64,000 nt of DNA from Calliopsis andreniformis (Eukaryota; Arthropoda; Insecta; Hymenoptera; Andrenidae), in assembly GCF_051401765.1 (NCBI RefSeq), contig NC_135071.1:11696961-11760960 (forward strand). The letters run 5' to 3'. This document shows positions 37,550-49,309 of this stretch, one piece after another (the first letter of the stretch is position 1; each line of letters begins with the position of its first letter). The notes under the pieces are model-generated. The model searched no databases and was not told where the DNA came from. It saw only the letters and a list, made by a program, of their open reading frames with translations. The translations under genes were made by a program, and so were the position numbers.

Positions 37550-40500
37550 GCTGCTATTGGCTGTGGAACACTAAAGGGACTGAATGACGAATCTCATTAG
37601 GCTACTATGCTAACTGTACATACATTAGGATGTATTAGGACGTATCATAATGAAATGGCGGCTTCTCTGGGTCTAGTTAGAAAGTAAGGTAAGATAAGTG
37701 ACCCCAATTTCGACACGCTAACGTTTGGAACAGTGTATAATACTTTTAAATACATATGTAGTGAAATTATTGAATGTTTCATAAAGCTTAGGGTCTTCTC
37801 TGACACCTGCAATAAATTATTATCCGCAGAAAGGATTTTTAGTTATAGTTTAGAACAAAATTCTAAAAGGCTGCAACTGGCGAAAATGTACATATGAGTA
37901 TCGTAGTGGAAAGGTTGGCCAACTTTGTCTAGGAAAATTATTTTTTTAGAGTTTATCAGTTAAACTGAAAGGATTGTCTTCCCTAGTATCAAGTTTACAT
38001 GCAAAAGAAGACAGGTCTTACTAAACAGAGAGCTTTGTGTAAGTCATCTTGAACTCTTTAAGACAGTCATGTCGTGTTTTATAAAAATGTTTATTATCCA
38101 TCAGCATATTGTAATTTTTTATTGGAATGCTGTAAAAGGAAGTTCATTTTGTCTACAAATCTTACAGTAGTGTCATTTTGCGATTTTAATTGTAAATTAA
38201 CAAATTTCTTATGGGTGCCAAATTTGGCAGCATTGCCGAAATTGGCGTGATTTATTTTATTTATATAAAAATTTTCGTTTTTAATTTCAATGAATTTGTA
38301 GAAGGCTGTAAATTTTTATTTTTTAAAAATAGTTCCAAACGGTGAAAAATTTGATAATTTGTTGGAGAACGTCTGATGGGTACTCGTTGAATTAAGAGAG
38401 TGAGATAGAGAGAAAATTCGGCAGAAATTCCAAAAAATAATAGTGATAACGACAGGCTTTTACCAAGTAATATTGTATGTTATATTAGTACTAAAACCTG
38501 ACACTGCACTATACTAATATGTATTATTAAAGTAGAAACCTTTACTATGGTAATAATTCGAAACCTGTACCTATTAATAATTCAGTTCGTAAATTCTAAG
38601 TATCATCAGTTTTAATACACCACTAAAGGCAACCTCGAAATTTTATCTTTCTAAATGCAACTTCTGGAATATAAAATAGCAGCAAAAAGCATGCAAAAGC
38701 GATTAATGGAGTTGCGTCCACTTGTCCATCAGTAAACGATCGAATTTTTTACGTTTGAAGTTTATTTAACGATCCGTTTGATCTACTGCAGTGATAAACC
38801 TCTACAATACAAATGCGTGCATTTGTAACTGTCGACGACAGGTATCTTGTCTCCATGTGTCACGTGCTTTTGTTAGGGAAAGCGATGAGAAGATGTACGC
38901 GTAGTTTTACCAGCTCAGACATCTAGTACTCCTCTAGACGTATCGATCTTCCGGACATGAAAAGAAGCTTTATCTTGTCGAACAGAATAGTGTATCCTTG
39001 TTTCCTTTCATTTCACGTTTTCCATGCTCGAATACTTCTCAATTTGTACATAACATCGCAGATCTGGGTGACTGATGATAGACATTTTATGACGCGAAAG
39101 AAAAATACCTACTAATCAACATACCGTACAACAACATACCCTTGAGACCTTTCCTCATCAACTAATTGTGAAATAATAATTGCTTGTCAATTCCTTCCTG
39201 TGGAATTACGTAACTTCAATTACTATTTTTAAGCAAGTTTATGGAGCGTGAAGTTTGGATGATAGAAGTTAACACAGTCGGCAGAGAGCCTGTTACCCTG
39301 ACAGATTGAAAGATTAACGAGCGAGGTTTGCGACACACTAGGGAGTTTCGTGAGCCCCTGCAAGAACAAGTGAATACTTAACGAATGTTCGTAGTTAAGT
39401 GCAAGATAGTGCCTCTGAATGGTAATTCGATAAAGCTGTAACTCCGAGTTTTGTCGTTCTTGAACTTGAATTTTGCTTTGATATAAAGCTTTCCCTCTCC
39501 TGTTAAACAATTGAATACCTAAACGTTGCTGTTTAAACACCTCCACTCTACAGGATTTATAGAGTAGTCTACACTCTACGCTACAGAGTTGCGATTATTT
39601 TACGGATGAGAACTCTCGGAGCTGTGCTTCCAGTCTCTCCTGAATTCTGTTTAAACACGATAAATTGGACATTTCAAATCGCTTTCATGGGTTTCCTGGT
39701 AACTCAGGAAATGAAAATTGTTCGAGTTTGTAAAAGTCCCATGTTATATATTCAACGTTCTATTGTTTTTGCAATCACTGTGGTTTCAGTACATTTCGTT
39801 AAACTAGTAAAATCGTATTAGCGTCATGCAAGCTTCAACACTGCAACATTGATTCTAAGAATTAGTTATCTAGAATACTATTTTAATTGCTGGTCTAGTA
39901 ACACATGAAATTTCAGTACATTGTTTTATTATATACCTTCTTTTGGATTTAAATAATGTAAGCGAAGTAACAATTACTTATAGATTAGTAGTAGAATTAG
40001 AATAGTAGAACGCTTTGTGCGATCACGAAACGATTTCAATGATATATGAGGAACTCTTTTAGCATAAAATAGTCGCAAGATAATAAAGTAATTGTATTTG
40101 GTAACCTTAAAAAGTTCTTTTGAATTAAGATTTTAATTAATGGAATTAAGGGGAAGAACAAGAGAGTAATTTTCGATGAAATTACAGTAGTATTCATAAA
40201 ATTGTAAGTAGAAAATTGTATGCGCAGTGAAAATTGATTTGATCAAATTGCTATTATGTAGCACAAAAGGAAACCCCTGCATGCATAAACCCATATTTTG
40301 TTTGAGCATACAGAGCTCGAATTTTAGGTAGAAGTTAGAACATACTGGCGAAACTTGTAGGTACTCCCCTGACCACGTATTTCGCCTCTACTGACATGCT
40401 AATGGCAAAGAATATTACCTAATAATAAGTCATACAGAAAATGTAAATATTAATTTCATGTACCAAACACTTCTACAATTTTTAACTCAGCTCTCTCAAT

Positions 40501-42460
40501 CTACTTTAGAATTCATTAATAAAAATAGATTGATTATTCATTTGCAAATGCCCTTCTTTTAAGTTCTAGATATTATAAGTTATGTATTTTAAAAATATTT
40601 TCAAACACACAAACGATAGATGCAAATAGAATTAAATATGATAATACTACTTTACTCATGCTGACAATAGCATTATTATTTCTATTTTGGGCTTTGTTTC
40701 GCTTTTTAAAGCAAAATGCAAGGCTCAGTTTTTATTATTAAAATTTGCACATAGACAGTGCCTAAAGACAGAACCGTGTTTACAGCAACTCATTCACTTT
40801 TCGCGCGAGGCTTCTTGTTTGCTACCACTGACCTACGTCGACGGTCAGGGTTGTTTGAATGCTCCAAGTAGAAAAGCAAGTGCTTGGTGCGACATCAAAG
40901 AATCCAAGAACATCAAGAAGATAAATTGCTAGAATAGTTGTCTCTTTACACTAAAGCGTATGAACAGTTTCTCAGGAACCAATCTCTTTGTTCATACCTT
41001 TCTATGTAGACTGGTTCTTCCTTTCACTGTCATAATGTAGTGTTATGTTATAACAAAACCCTTTTAATTTTGACTAGCTTTAACATAAATAGCTTTTAAC
41101 ACAACAATTATATTACATTCATTTCCATCAGACGAAAACAAATTTTTTTAAAATAAAGAACAGAAACATGAAAAGGTGCATTGAAAAAACCAGCAGATGA
41201 AACTCGAAGTGACTTTTCAATGAATTTTAATAATTGATAAAAATTCTTGGAATAAAAAGTTGTAGATGCGTGCTAATAATTAAGAATCAAGCTCGAAACT
41301 GTGAGAAAGGTAGTTACGATTTGCAGCATAAGCTTGAAAGAGTATTAAAATTCAGAGATACATTTTGATGACCCTTTCGGTTTGTATTATCGCATTCTAC
41401 GCGATATTATATTACAAAGTTGCTCGGGAATTTTAAATACGCCCTATCTTCTTCACTAGCGACTAATTAACTTTCTCCAGGGTGGAGCTGATTAAATAAT
41501 GAAAATAACGTAGTTGAGAATTCCGATGGAACGGAAACTTCTGCAAATCCCTTGTCCTCTGGGTCAATGGAAATTCGTAATCAGATGAATTTCGTGGAAC
41601 TAATGGTAATTCCTTGCGATGGCTTAAGTATTTTAATTGGTACTGTCTTAACTTAGTACTCGCGACGGAAGAAGCTATCGGTTTCTAAGCTACTTATTAC
41701 CTATCTAATACACCGATATATTTGTATTAATACCTCCCATCCATTGTCATATTTTCTATACATCCAATATCCTACTTGACGTAATCATAACAGAGGCTGC
41801 ACGTCAATGCGCATTTCTAGCGCATAGTAATCGTTTTGGTATCGAAAAAGCTGTCTTATTCGTGCATCTGAAACGGGGAGAAGTGACCCACTTCGATTTG
41901 CGAAAAAATAACGGAAGGAGGAGATAAAAATGACAAAATCCTGCAGACCTGGCAAACTTCTCAACCAGTCGTGATATTAAGCCGCTTATTGCGAAGAGTA
42001 ACTCCATTGTCACGCCGATCGGATTTAAGCATCTATAGGTTCGAGTATAATAATTTATACGCGGAAAATTAATCAGCATTAGGTGGTCTCGCACTCAGAA
42101 GACGTACAGCCATTGATATATTGCTGGAAATGTATTTTATTAAAATTCTAGTCTTGGTCGGTGTATCAATTCTTTTCTGATGCTACCAGTGTTACGATAT
42201 ATTGAAGATTATCTTCAAGAGAAATTAAGCGCACCACTTCGTTCAGGGTGCAGTAAATTCGCTTTAATTCTAATTGGAGCAACATCTGTTCAAGTTGTAG
42301 GTTACAGGGACTAATGAGGATAGATGCGAACGTATATTAATATATAGGTTCAGTAAGCACAGTGAGACACATCTAAAGCAATGCGTAGAGCATTTGGCAG
42401 TTTAAGCACTGCACTGTAATTATTTGTTGAAGAAACAGTTGTATCCTCTTAGCTAAACTG
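37550..42460. other. AT-rich non-coding stretch
   Basis: No supported gene over about 4.9 kb. Minor points: a GTAAGATAAG donor-like site near 37690; a palindromic site CTGACC-tacgtcgac-GGTCAG at 40828-40848, an everted pair of nuclear-receptor half-sites; moderately GC-richer sequence near 40790-40920 and 41800-42110. The frames at 39229-39546 (minus) and 39606-39821 (plus) have no motif. Confidence 0.45.
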
Positions 42461-42466
42461 CAGTTA

Positions 42467-42589
42467 CAGTGGATGCGTTTTCTGACGAACTGATGTTCTG
42501 ACAAATATGTCTTAACTATTCATCGTACGAGCGAGACAAGTTCAAACATATTCTTCAGACCATTAGTTCCTCAGAAAACGCATTCACTG
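42467..42589. mobile_element. 123-bp foldback MITE, Tc1/mariner-like
   Basis: The element starts CAGTGGATGCGTTTTCTGA and ends with the inverted form TCAGAAAACGCATTCACTG. TA lies immediately outside each end (42465-42466 and 42590-42591), the target duplication expected of the Tc1/mariner superfamily. The arms 42465-42516 and 42540-42591 match at 44 of 52 positions, leaving a 23-base loop, so the whole element is essentially a hairpin. There is no coding capacity; it would have needed transposase in trans. The structure is seen directly; superfamily assignment rests on the TA flanks and CAGTG termini. Confidence 0.75.
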
Positions 42590-42604
42590 TAACCAAAGCC
42601 TAAG

Positions 42605-42672
42605 TATCACTTAAACTATGTCTACAATGTGTAACAAAACATTGTTATATAAAAAGTTTAGTTTAAGTGATA
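42605..42672. repeat. 68-base hairpin with 14-bp perfect stem
   Basis: TATCACTTAAACTA (42605-42618) pairs perfectly with TAGTTTAAGTGATA (42659-42672). Inside, ACAATGT (42624-42630) pairs with ACATTGT (42639-42645). The result is a two-tier stem-loop of pre-microRNA size, 15 bases right of the MITE. It may be a hairpin RNA, or a second foldback element. Confidence 0.6.
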
Positions 42673-42688
42673 ACATTTTACTTAAATT

Positions 42689-42735
42689 TTTATATTTATG
42701 TTTATACTTATATTCATATTTATACTTGTATTTTT
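42689..42735 (+). repeat. AT-rich degenerate tandem repeat
   Basis: Words like TATATTTATG, TTTATACTTA, TATTCATATT and TATACTTGTA follow each other with a period near 12. It is a short eroded minisatellite. Confidence 0.6.
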
Positions 42736-43195
42736 AATTAAAAATAGAAACTAGTGTCATGAAATGGTATGTACCGTTTTTAGAACTGAATACTTAAAAT
42801 ATCAGAATGTACAGTTTCAGGTTTTTTACTTACTGGGGCCCTTGGCATTTGAAGCGTTTAGGTATTGCAACATTTACCTTACCTGTTAATAGTATATGAA
42901 CAAAATCATAAGAATCAAGTCATCAAAGCGTTCGCGGTTTCTCTCTTATCTCTGGACAATAGAGTTTGCCTTGTAACAATTTAGTTCCTATTTTTCTGGG
43001 AAAAACGAGTGTTGTCAGCGTCACTTTTATCCTATTTATTTTGTCATGTCAAACTCTATCGATTACTGGTGCCTATTCTAGTGTTCTCATACTCATTGAC
43101 CTTCACTCTACATGAAAGAACTGGGTACGTCACGGTATTATATTTTCCAGTAAATCATGAATCTTCTAATTAGGGATAAATGTACTGTTGCTAAA

Positions 43196-43224
43196 TAGTG
43201 CAATTACCATTTCTAATTGCACTA
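43196..43224. repeat. Perfect 11-bp hairpin
   Basis: TAGTGCAATTA (43196-43206) and TAATTGCACTA (43214-43224) are exact inverted copies around the 7-base loop CCATTTC. The dyad is seen; its role is unknown. Confidence 0.7.
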
Positions 43225-43336
43225 AACCAAAGTCTGTCTTGAGAGTAGCTATAACTACGATCTACTGAACTCATAACACAGTTAAAAAATAAATTTTAAC
43301 TGGAAACATAACTTTTTTCGATTTCAGCTTTAGAAC

Positions 43337-43537
43337 ATGTTTTTAAAGATCATATTACTATTAACCATTTGTATGTTACCCAGATTTAGCATTCTGATTA
43401 CGATCAGATCCGAAGTGAACTGTCCAAATTGTACCTCCACAACATTCCTTGTTGGAAGACATAGTAGCTTTTGGTTGGTGATGTGTACAACAGGATATAT
43501 GAATCCATTCTTCATTTGTTTCAACGAACCGCCTTAG
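43337..43537 (+). CDS. Small ORF with signal-peptide-like start, after a splice acceptor
   Basis: The acceptor TTTTTTCGATTTCAG (ending 43327) is followed after nine bases by an ATG opening a 66-codon frame to TAG. The N-terminus MFLKIILLLTICML is strongly hydrophobic, like a signal peptide or membrane anchor. Five further cysteines follow the core (including a CPNC pair), which would suit a small secreted disulphide protein. However, the minus strand over the same interval is also open (43330-43524), so the frame may be chance or part of a decayed element. No homologue is recognised. Confidence 0.28.
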   Translation: MFLKIILLLTICMLPRFSILITIRSEVNCPNCTSTTFLVGRHSSFWLVMCTTGYMNPFFICFNEPP

Positions 43538-43549
43538 TGGTAGATGCAC

Positions 43550-43810
43550 GAGGAATAGTAATGCTTATCAAAAATATGATAAGAGAAACGGATGGGCCGC
43601 TGTCCTAGAGTCGTCGCGGCCACAGAAAATACGGTGGCTTCTTTTATCAAGGAAGATTCGGTCCGATGAGTTTGGGAGTCCTAGCACTGACGTGAGCTAA
43701 CATGGGTCGGCCATCGGATAAACTTTGGCCAATTGTTGTGATTCTTGATCAAAAGAAAGAGCATCACAAAACAAACTCTAAAGAATCGTGATGCGATCCT
43801 TATTTTCATA
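43550..43810. other. Cluster of short hairpins, possible structured RNA or SINE remnant
   Basis: In 250 bases there are several close dyads: CTTATCA/TGATAAG near 43563-43582, GGCCGC/GCGGCC near 43597-43624, a GGCC-centred pair near 43713-43731, and GTGAT/ATCAC near 43738-43767. Composition is GC-richer than the flanks. I see no Pol III box pair, so a SINE is not proven. Confidence 0.3.
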
Positions 43811-44178
43811 CAAGTTATTTTGCTGAATTTTATAGGACTGTATAAATTAATCAAATTGTGTGGTATTTATATTCATAACTCATACACTTGAATTTCTACT
43901 GTTATTAATGTTTGAGCGCTTTTGTTTGACCAACAGTGATACAAATGCGAATATTTGACGATTCAGCAGAATTAAAGAACGTTGAAACAAAAATGTACGT
44001 TAAATGAATAGCGCAGGTCGAATTCATACCCCTCAGGGGACTTTTATATTCGCGACGTCCATAAACGGTTTAATCGATATGATCTCGTTACCGTAGTCGC
44101 TTGCAACTTTTTTTCGTGACGTATTTAAAGATAAGTGGAAAAAAGTTGCCGCAGAATTGGTCGCGTTTAAAGGGCAGC

Positions 44179-44184
44179 TATAAG
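44179..44184 (+). promoter_or_regulatory. TATA-like box upstream of a small ORF
   Basis: TATAAG lies about 100 bases before the ATG at 44280, inside a GC-richer stretch (about 44040-44280). The spacing would allow a start site near 44210 and a short 5' leader. A position-specific initiator is not clear. Confidence 0.3.
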
Positions 44185-44279
44185 GTTCTCCGCGCGAAAG
44201 ATTTTATCGTTTAAGTAGCTCGATACGTGTAACGATGGAGTAACTTCACGATCTGTAGTGTCGTTAGGTCGTTACCAGG

Positions 44280-44501
44280 ATGACTGAAATAGAATTAAAA
44301 CGGTGTTCTTCAACTACACCTCTAACATCAATCAATTCATTTTATCTCCTCGAAAATGTTATCGTTCTATGTTTTAAGTCTAAGCAGAACGGGAATCTGC
44401 AAAATATTTCTTATGGATATTTCATTTCAGCAATAAGGAAATTTATTATGAAAGAAAAGTGTAATTATTACGTAGACATTAAAAGTTCCACTATTTTGTA
44501 A
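44280..44501 (+). CDS. Small ORF downstream of a TATA-like promoter, unknown 73-residue protein
   Basis: An ATG in a GGATGA context opens 73 codons to TAA. The start reads MTEIELKRCSSTTPLTSINS. The C-terminal part is lysine-rich and has no recognisable domain. It follows a CpG-richer leader with a TATA-like box. Single-exon small protein, first exon, or chance are all possible; codon use is not biased enough to decide. Confidence 0.28.
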   Translation: MTEIELKRCSSTTPLTSINSFYLLENVIVLCFKSKQNGNLQNISYGYFISAIRKFIMKEKCNYYVDIKSSTIL

Positions 44502-44509
44502 TTTAAATT

Positions 44510-46070
44510 TTGTATCCAGAGTGGTCCACTTAAGTAAGGTCAGTTAAATATCTCTTTTTCTAATTGTAATGACACAGAAAATGTTTTACATGCGATTTGA
44601 ATGGTATAGAGGGACCAATACATCACAAGGAATGTTTTCTGTCAAGGTCCCAAATAAAATAGTTTAAAATCAAATATTTTATATATCATTGTAATTGGAA
44701 TAGATATGTAACTGTAGATACGTAACTGTATGGAAATTCGTAACTTTTCCTTTGATATTCCCTGAAAAATGGAAAAAGGCATTTGGTCAATATTGGGTCA
44801 CCGTAAATTAAACGAGGACTATTTTTTACTAAGCTATATCAGCAAATTCAGCACAATGGAAACCATTAGTATCGTGATGCACACAGGGTATAGGGAGACA
44901 GGAGAAAAATATACTGGAAGTACGCTATAGAACAGGAATTAGAAAGCAACCAGTCAATATGCACAGCAAGTGCAGTTGCATTCAGCTGCACTGTGATTTA
45001 TTAACCACTCAGTGCATAAAGCAGACGATCAATTACGTATAGATGTAAATACGTTGTGATCGAAATAGTTCTGATAGTGTACCTGGACCTAGCTGCTGTA
45101 TGATTCTACTAATGGGGAATTTCTGAGCACTGTGATCGCAGCTAATGTATCATCATATTTATCATATTCAGGTGTCCATAATAATTATCTGTAATTAGGC
45201 GGGAAAATGGCGACGCTTTTCCGTCTGGCTAATATAATGGGACAAATGGGCAAAGGGCTGAAATAGTGCAGGAATATCTGTCATAATAGGTACTATTTAT
45301 GTAAAAAACATATTGTCTATGTCAAATGAATTTAAATTCATCGGAGAGAGTCGATAGACATATTCAAATATTATATGGTCTCTTCGCTGAATTCATACAA
45401 ATTGCATGCATACGTGTCTCCAGTATTAGCTTTGCACTGAATTTAACATGTTTCCGACAAATTAACATTTTAAAATCAATTTTTCTATCGAAATTTAAAG
45501 GATTAATGTATCACGCAATATCGAGTTGAAGTTCTAAATTTCAAAGCTTCCCAAATTCTCCTCCAAATTGTCAAGAATACATTTCATTATAAAACTGGAT
45601 AAAAGCTTCTTAAGAACAGCCATTTACCATGCACGTCTCGTCTTCAAGCGTGTTCACCTCCATACATTCACCTACAAGTTGAATTGACGCTCAACCACTC
45701 CACACACGAGAATATTTACCAAACCCTCATCCCCAAACATTTCAGTCGTACTTTCCATAGAAAGCGCTCCTTCAACATTAATGGTGCAACGCCAGAGCAG
45801 CATGAAATTACAATAAAAGAGAACAGCTTTCCAGTAGACTAGTACTTTCACCGCGAAGGATAACAAAAAATAACGCTGGCATATAGCTACATTTTCATAG
45901 CTACTTTACAACTTTCTGACACTTGCCAGCTATCCACTCACTCTCAGACTTAAATCTATCAACCAATGCTTCACATAAAAGCTGTTGAACGTTGGCTCAT
46001 CCATTCACGACCAGAGACCCCATTCCTAGAATTGTCATCTTGATTGTCAGGGCTTTCTTTGGCCAGTGCT
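44510..46070. other. AT-rich stretch with a C-rich tract
   Basis: No gene supported. From about 45540 to 45960 the plus strand is C/A/T-rich and poor in G, another strand-skewed tract of the kind seen at 3.1 and 15.2 kb. Confidence 0.45.
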
Positions 46071-46079
46071 CTCCGCCAT

Positions 46080-46740
46080 CGATAAAATAACGTAACTTTT
46101 CTGCGACACTTACAATAGGATGGAGTGGCCGTTTGTGCAGACAGTCGGCGGGTTTATTCGATGATTGGAAACGCGACGGCGGAAAAGCCAGAAAATTTGA
46201 TTCTTCCTTTTGAGCGAGTTGAACAACACGTGACAGTTTTCTCGATCAAAGAACACGGCGTTCGAGCCGGAATGGCTTACTGCCGTGATACAACGTGTGC
46301 GGCACGCTGGGAGCCGGGGAGCAAGTAATAATATTGTCATGGAGCGGAACGAGCGTAAAAGACTTCAATTTTTGATCGTTCGACAGAAACCGTGAGGGAG
46401 ATCGTGTTCTCGTTTGTCTTTCTATCGATCTGCGTGTCTACGCGTTCCTTTTTTTAATCGGATCCCTGTGTCTAGGGATTTCATCGCCGTTTCATCTCGC
46501 CGAGGACTCGTTTACGCGCGAAAGGAGTTATTATCGGTATTCGAGGTTAATGAAAATTACATCGTGGTTGCCGTTCTTTTCCTTTATGAAAGTCCTTCCC
46601 TTTATGAAGTCGAGCAAACGACCTCCGTCTCACGATATCGTCGGTGTTCGTTTGTGAATTTACATCGCTGGCGAGTCCTGTTTCGTTCTGTTCAGGGAAA
46701 ACGATGTCGTCAATTCGAAGTAATTTGAGGATGAAGAAAC
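46080..46740. promoter_or_regulatory. CpG-rich block, candidate regulatory element
   Basis: CpG-dense sequence with an E-box CACGTGAC near 46228. Overlapping open frames on both strands (46110-46340, 46414-46728, 46547-46786) are mutually exclusive and unrecognised, consistent with a stop-poor regulatory segment. Confidence 0.35.
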
Positions 46741-46749
46741 AAAGTGATA

Positions 46750-47600
46750 TTAATTTATTAATAATGGAGACGAAGAAGAAATACACTGCTTTCAGGAGTA
46801 CTGTGTTTTCAAATTATAAAGCTGTCTAATAAAAGGATGAGGATCTGTTAAGGTAGTTCTTAGCCAACTATGTTGGTCAAATGGGAATTCGTTACTGAAC
46901 GATGAATATAAAATTGGTACAAGACTATGTAAATTATTTATGAAATAAAATACGAATATATATTTGAAGTTTTTTTAATCCAGAAAATTTTACAAGAAGA
47001 AGTGCTTAAACACTTTCAAAGCTAAAGAGTTTGGTTAAAAAATTGCTGCTCAGAACTGTACGCATACAAATAAGCATAGAATAGTGGAGATTTTACCTTG
47101 TGATATTTTTTTCCTGTATATATTCATATGGATTCAGGAAGTTACATCTGCATACAGATCCTGTTCAGCATACAAATTAAGAAGTCTTCTTTAGAGAAAA
47201 GCTAGGCAGAAATTAAGTGAAGTTTTTGTAACAGAAGGTACACCTACATGGTAACTAAATTTCTCAAAATATTCAGCGCAAGCTCTTAATTTCTGACAAA
47301 CACTTAAGATACATGTCATTAACAATTCCCAAATTCTCCTGCATTTTTTAGCACCATGTTTATAAAAAAAAACTAATTGAAATAAAAGAGAGTAAAATCA
47401 TCAACGACCTCCACTTCCAAGTTACCAACTTTACAATTCCATTACATTTTTGCAATTGGGACACACAGATTCTTGAATTTATATATTCTTTCGTGTCTCC
47501 AAGTCGATGAGTCCCGTTGGCACAGCTTTTGCTACTTGCATACGATACCCTGTACATTAAACCTAATGACATCCCCGCTTCCAATATTAAAAGTCGCTGG
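46750..47600. other. AT-rich non-coding stretch
   Basis: No gene, repeat or structured element stands out between the two flanking CpG-rich blocks. Confidence 0.5.
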
Positions 47601-47629
47601 AAGTTTTATGCGTCTCAACGAAAGAACCA

Positions 47630-48210
47630 GGGGATTTAGTTGCCATTTCGAAGGTATGGCCAGAGGGAGTGAGAGAAAGAGAGGTGTAAACGAAGCGCAG
47701 TTCATTAATCTGGAGACTAGATTCGCATTCAGGTAATGGTCTTATCGGTGTAGTGTCTGTCGTCCGATCCTTCCAGAGGATTTCGAGTCCCTTGGCCGAG
47801 CACTGTCGACGTGCTCCGATTTGTGGGATTTTCCAAATTGGGTTGGGCTCCGTCCGGTTGAAATGCAAAACCGTGCAATCGGCGGAACGTCTGAGCCAAG
47901 ATAGCAGCGGCTAAACCTGCTCGGAAGTTCTGAAATGGCTACAGGAAACAAAAGGACGTCCAAGGCGGCCGCTGTCCTTGCGCGGTGCACAATACTCCAT
48001 CCCCTGCTCCATAATTAAACCGATACCGTCGGTTTAGTTGATCGACCGTGTGATTGGACGCCAACGCAGTTGCATATGCCAAAGTAGACGCGCATAGAAG
48101 ACATGCAAGACACGGGATTTGCGACTAAAGGCATCGACCATGATGCACTCGTTCGAACTGATCGCTCAGAGGCGATGCGCGTACCTGGATTCCGTGTACT
48201 CTTAACGAAA
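47630..48210. promoter_or_regulatory. CpG-rich block, candidate regulatory element
   Basis: CpG-rich, with competing short open frames on both strands (47473-47736 plus; 47587-47868 and 47742-47990 minus). It includes a GCGGCCGC at 47966-47973. No domain is visible in any frame. Confidence 0.3.
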
Positions 48211-48339
48211 AGTCCGTCAAATCCTGAAATGAACTTTCTGATGTATGTATATTTTTATGATATACCGACGAGGCAGGTATGTACAACTTAATCATGCTAA
48301 TTTTTCTTTTCTAACGAAAAGAATTTTCTGAATGTCTTA

Positions 48340-49030
48340 GATACTTTAAAGTTTTGTTTCAACAAGGAAAGTGATTCTTGGTTAACAGAAGCAAACAATT
48401 CTTCCTTTGTTTCTCCCTTTTTAAACTGGAATTTGTATTCAAGGTATTCGACAATTTTCCCCAATAGTCCATACTGTTTCTTAACTCGTTGGATCTGTGG
48501 GATGTTTTTTTAATTAATCTTCTCAGAATAGGTACATTATACAGATTATTAGCTAGCATATTTGGGTGGTTAGACAGTCTCTGCTTGTATCTCTTTACAT
48601 GGTTTATTACTACTTCCTCTACCTATTTTATACCTAGGTCTTTCCTAGGCTCCTCGTTCCTAACATACTATGGAACATTAACAATAATCTGTAGTATAAT
48701 AGGTCGTAATGGTCAATTTCATATGTCCAGGCTAGTTTTGTAATTGCTTTATATATTAAGAGTTTATTTTCTAAATTTAGTTAGGAGTTTCTTCCTGCCA
48801 AGTGGTCAATGTTTCTTCTTTTGGTTTTGATTTGGTCAATTTTTTTCGAATCTGTTCATCCATGTCAGTCTCCTATCAAGATGCATTTCTAAGTACTCGA
48901 CAACTTCGATCTGTGGTATAATTTTATTGTTCAGCAATGCAGCAGGGGCAGTCTTCTTTCTGAGAATAAAGGTAATATGATTAGAAATAAAAATGGCAAT
49001 TAAAGAAATAGTCATACACGATATAAATAA
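48340..49030 (-). pseudogene. Decayed Jockey-clade non-LTR retrotransposon, C-terminal reverse transcriptase region
   Basis: Read on the minus strand, conceptual translation gives consecutive landmarks of Jockey-type ORF2 in the right order. They are ITFILRKKTAP and LLNNKIIPQ near 49000-48940, then EYLEMHLDRRLTW near 48900-48865. Next come KRRNIDHLAGRNS near 48820-48785, LENKLLIYKAI near 48775-48740 and WTYEI near 48725. The series ends with NEEPRKDLGIK near 48650-48620 and RLSNHPNMLANNLYN near 48580-48535. These correspond to the segment after the catalytic YADD region through the C-terminal domain of the polymerase. At least two stops and one frameshift separate the landmarks, so it is inactive. 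The catalytic core, endonuclease and ORF1 are absent: the copy is 5'-truncated, as is usual for LINEs. No poly-A tail is obvious at the left end. Confidence 0.85.
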
Positions 49031-49190
49031 TTTCGCTTTGCAGTAAAATTGCACACAGCGTTTATGGGTCAGTCATATAAAGTTCAGTAGCATTATATTT
49101 AAATATTGGTTCATAGTTTGAGTATTATTAGTGGAATTTTATTCTGTTACGTACTTAAAATGATTGTGGGTGTATTGGGTTGTGTGGAAT

Positions 49191-49307
49191 ATGAAGATGC
49201 AAAAAGTTTTAGTTTTATTAGTAGAAGAAATCGATACTTGCGAGCCTGAAGACTGTATTACTGTAGCTGAGTTCAATATTTTATATAAACAGGACTACAA
49301 TAGGTGA
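49191..49307 (+). CDS. Short coding-like ORF (38 residues), unknown
   Basis: The frame is open from 49164 and has an ATG at 49191. It contains LVEEIDTCEPEDCITVAEF, an acidic sequence unlike the Lys/Asn/Ile-rich output of random AT-rich DNA. It ends at TGA (49305-49307). It lies just right of the Jockey relic but on the opposite strand. It may be a relic exon of a gene or another element; I do not recognise it. Confidence 0.28.
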   Translation: MKMQKVLVLLVEEIDTCEPEDCITVAEFNILYKQDYNR

Positions 49308-49309
49308 AG

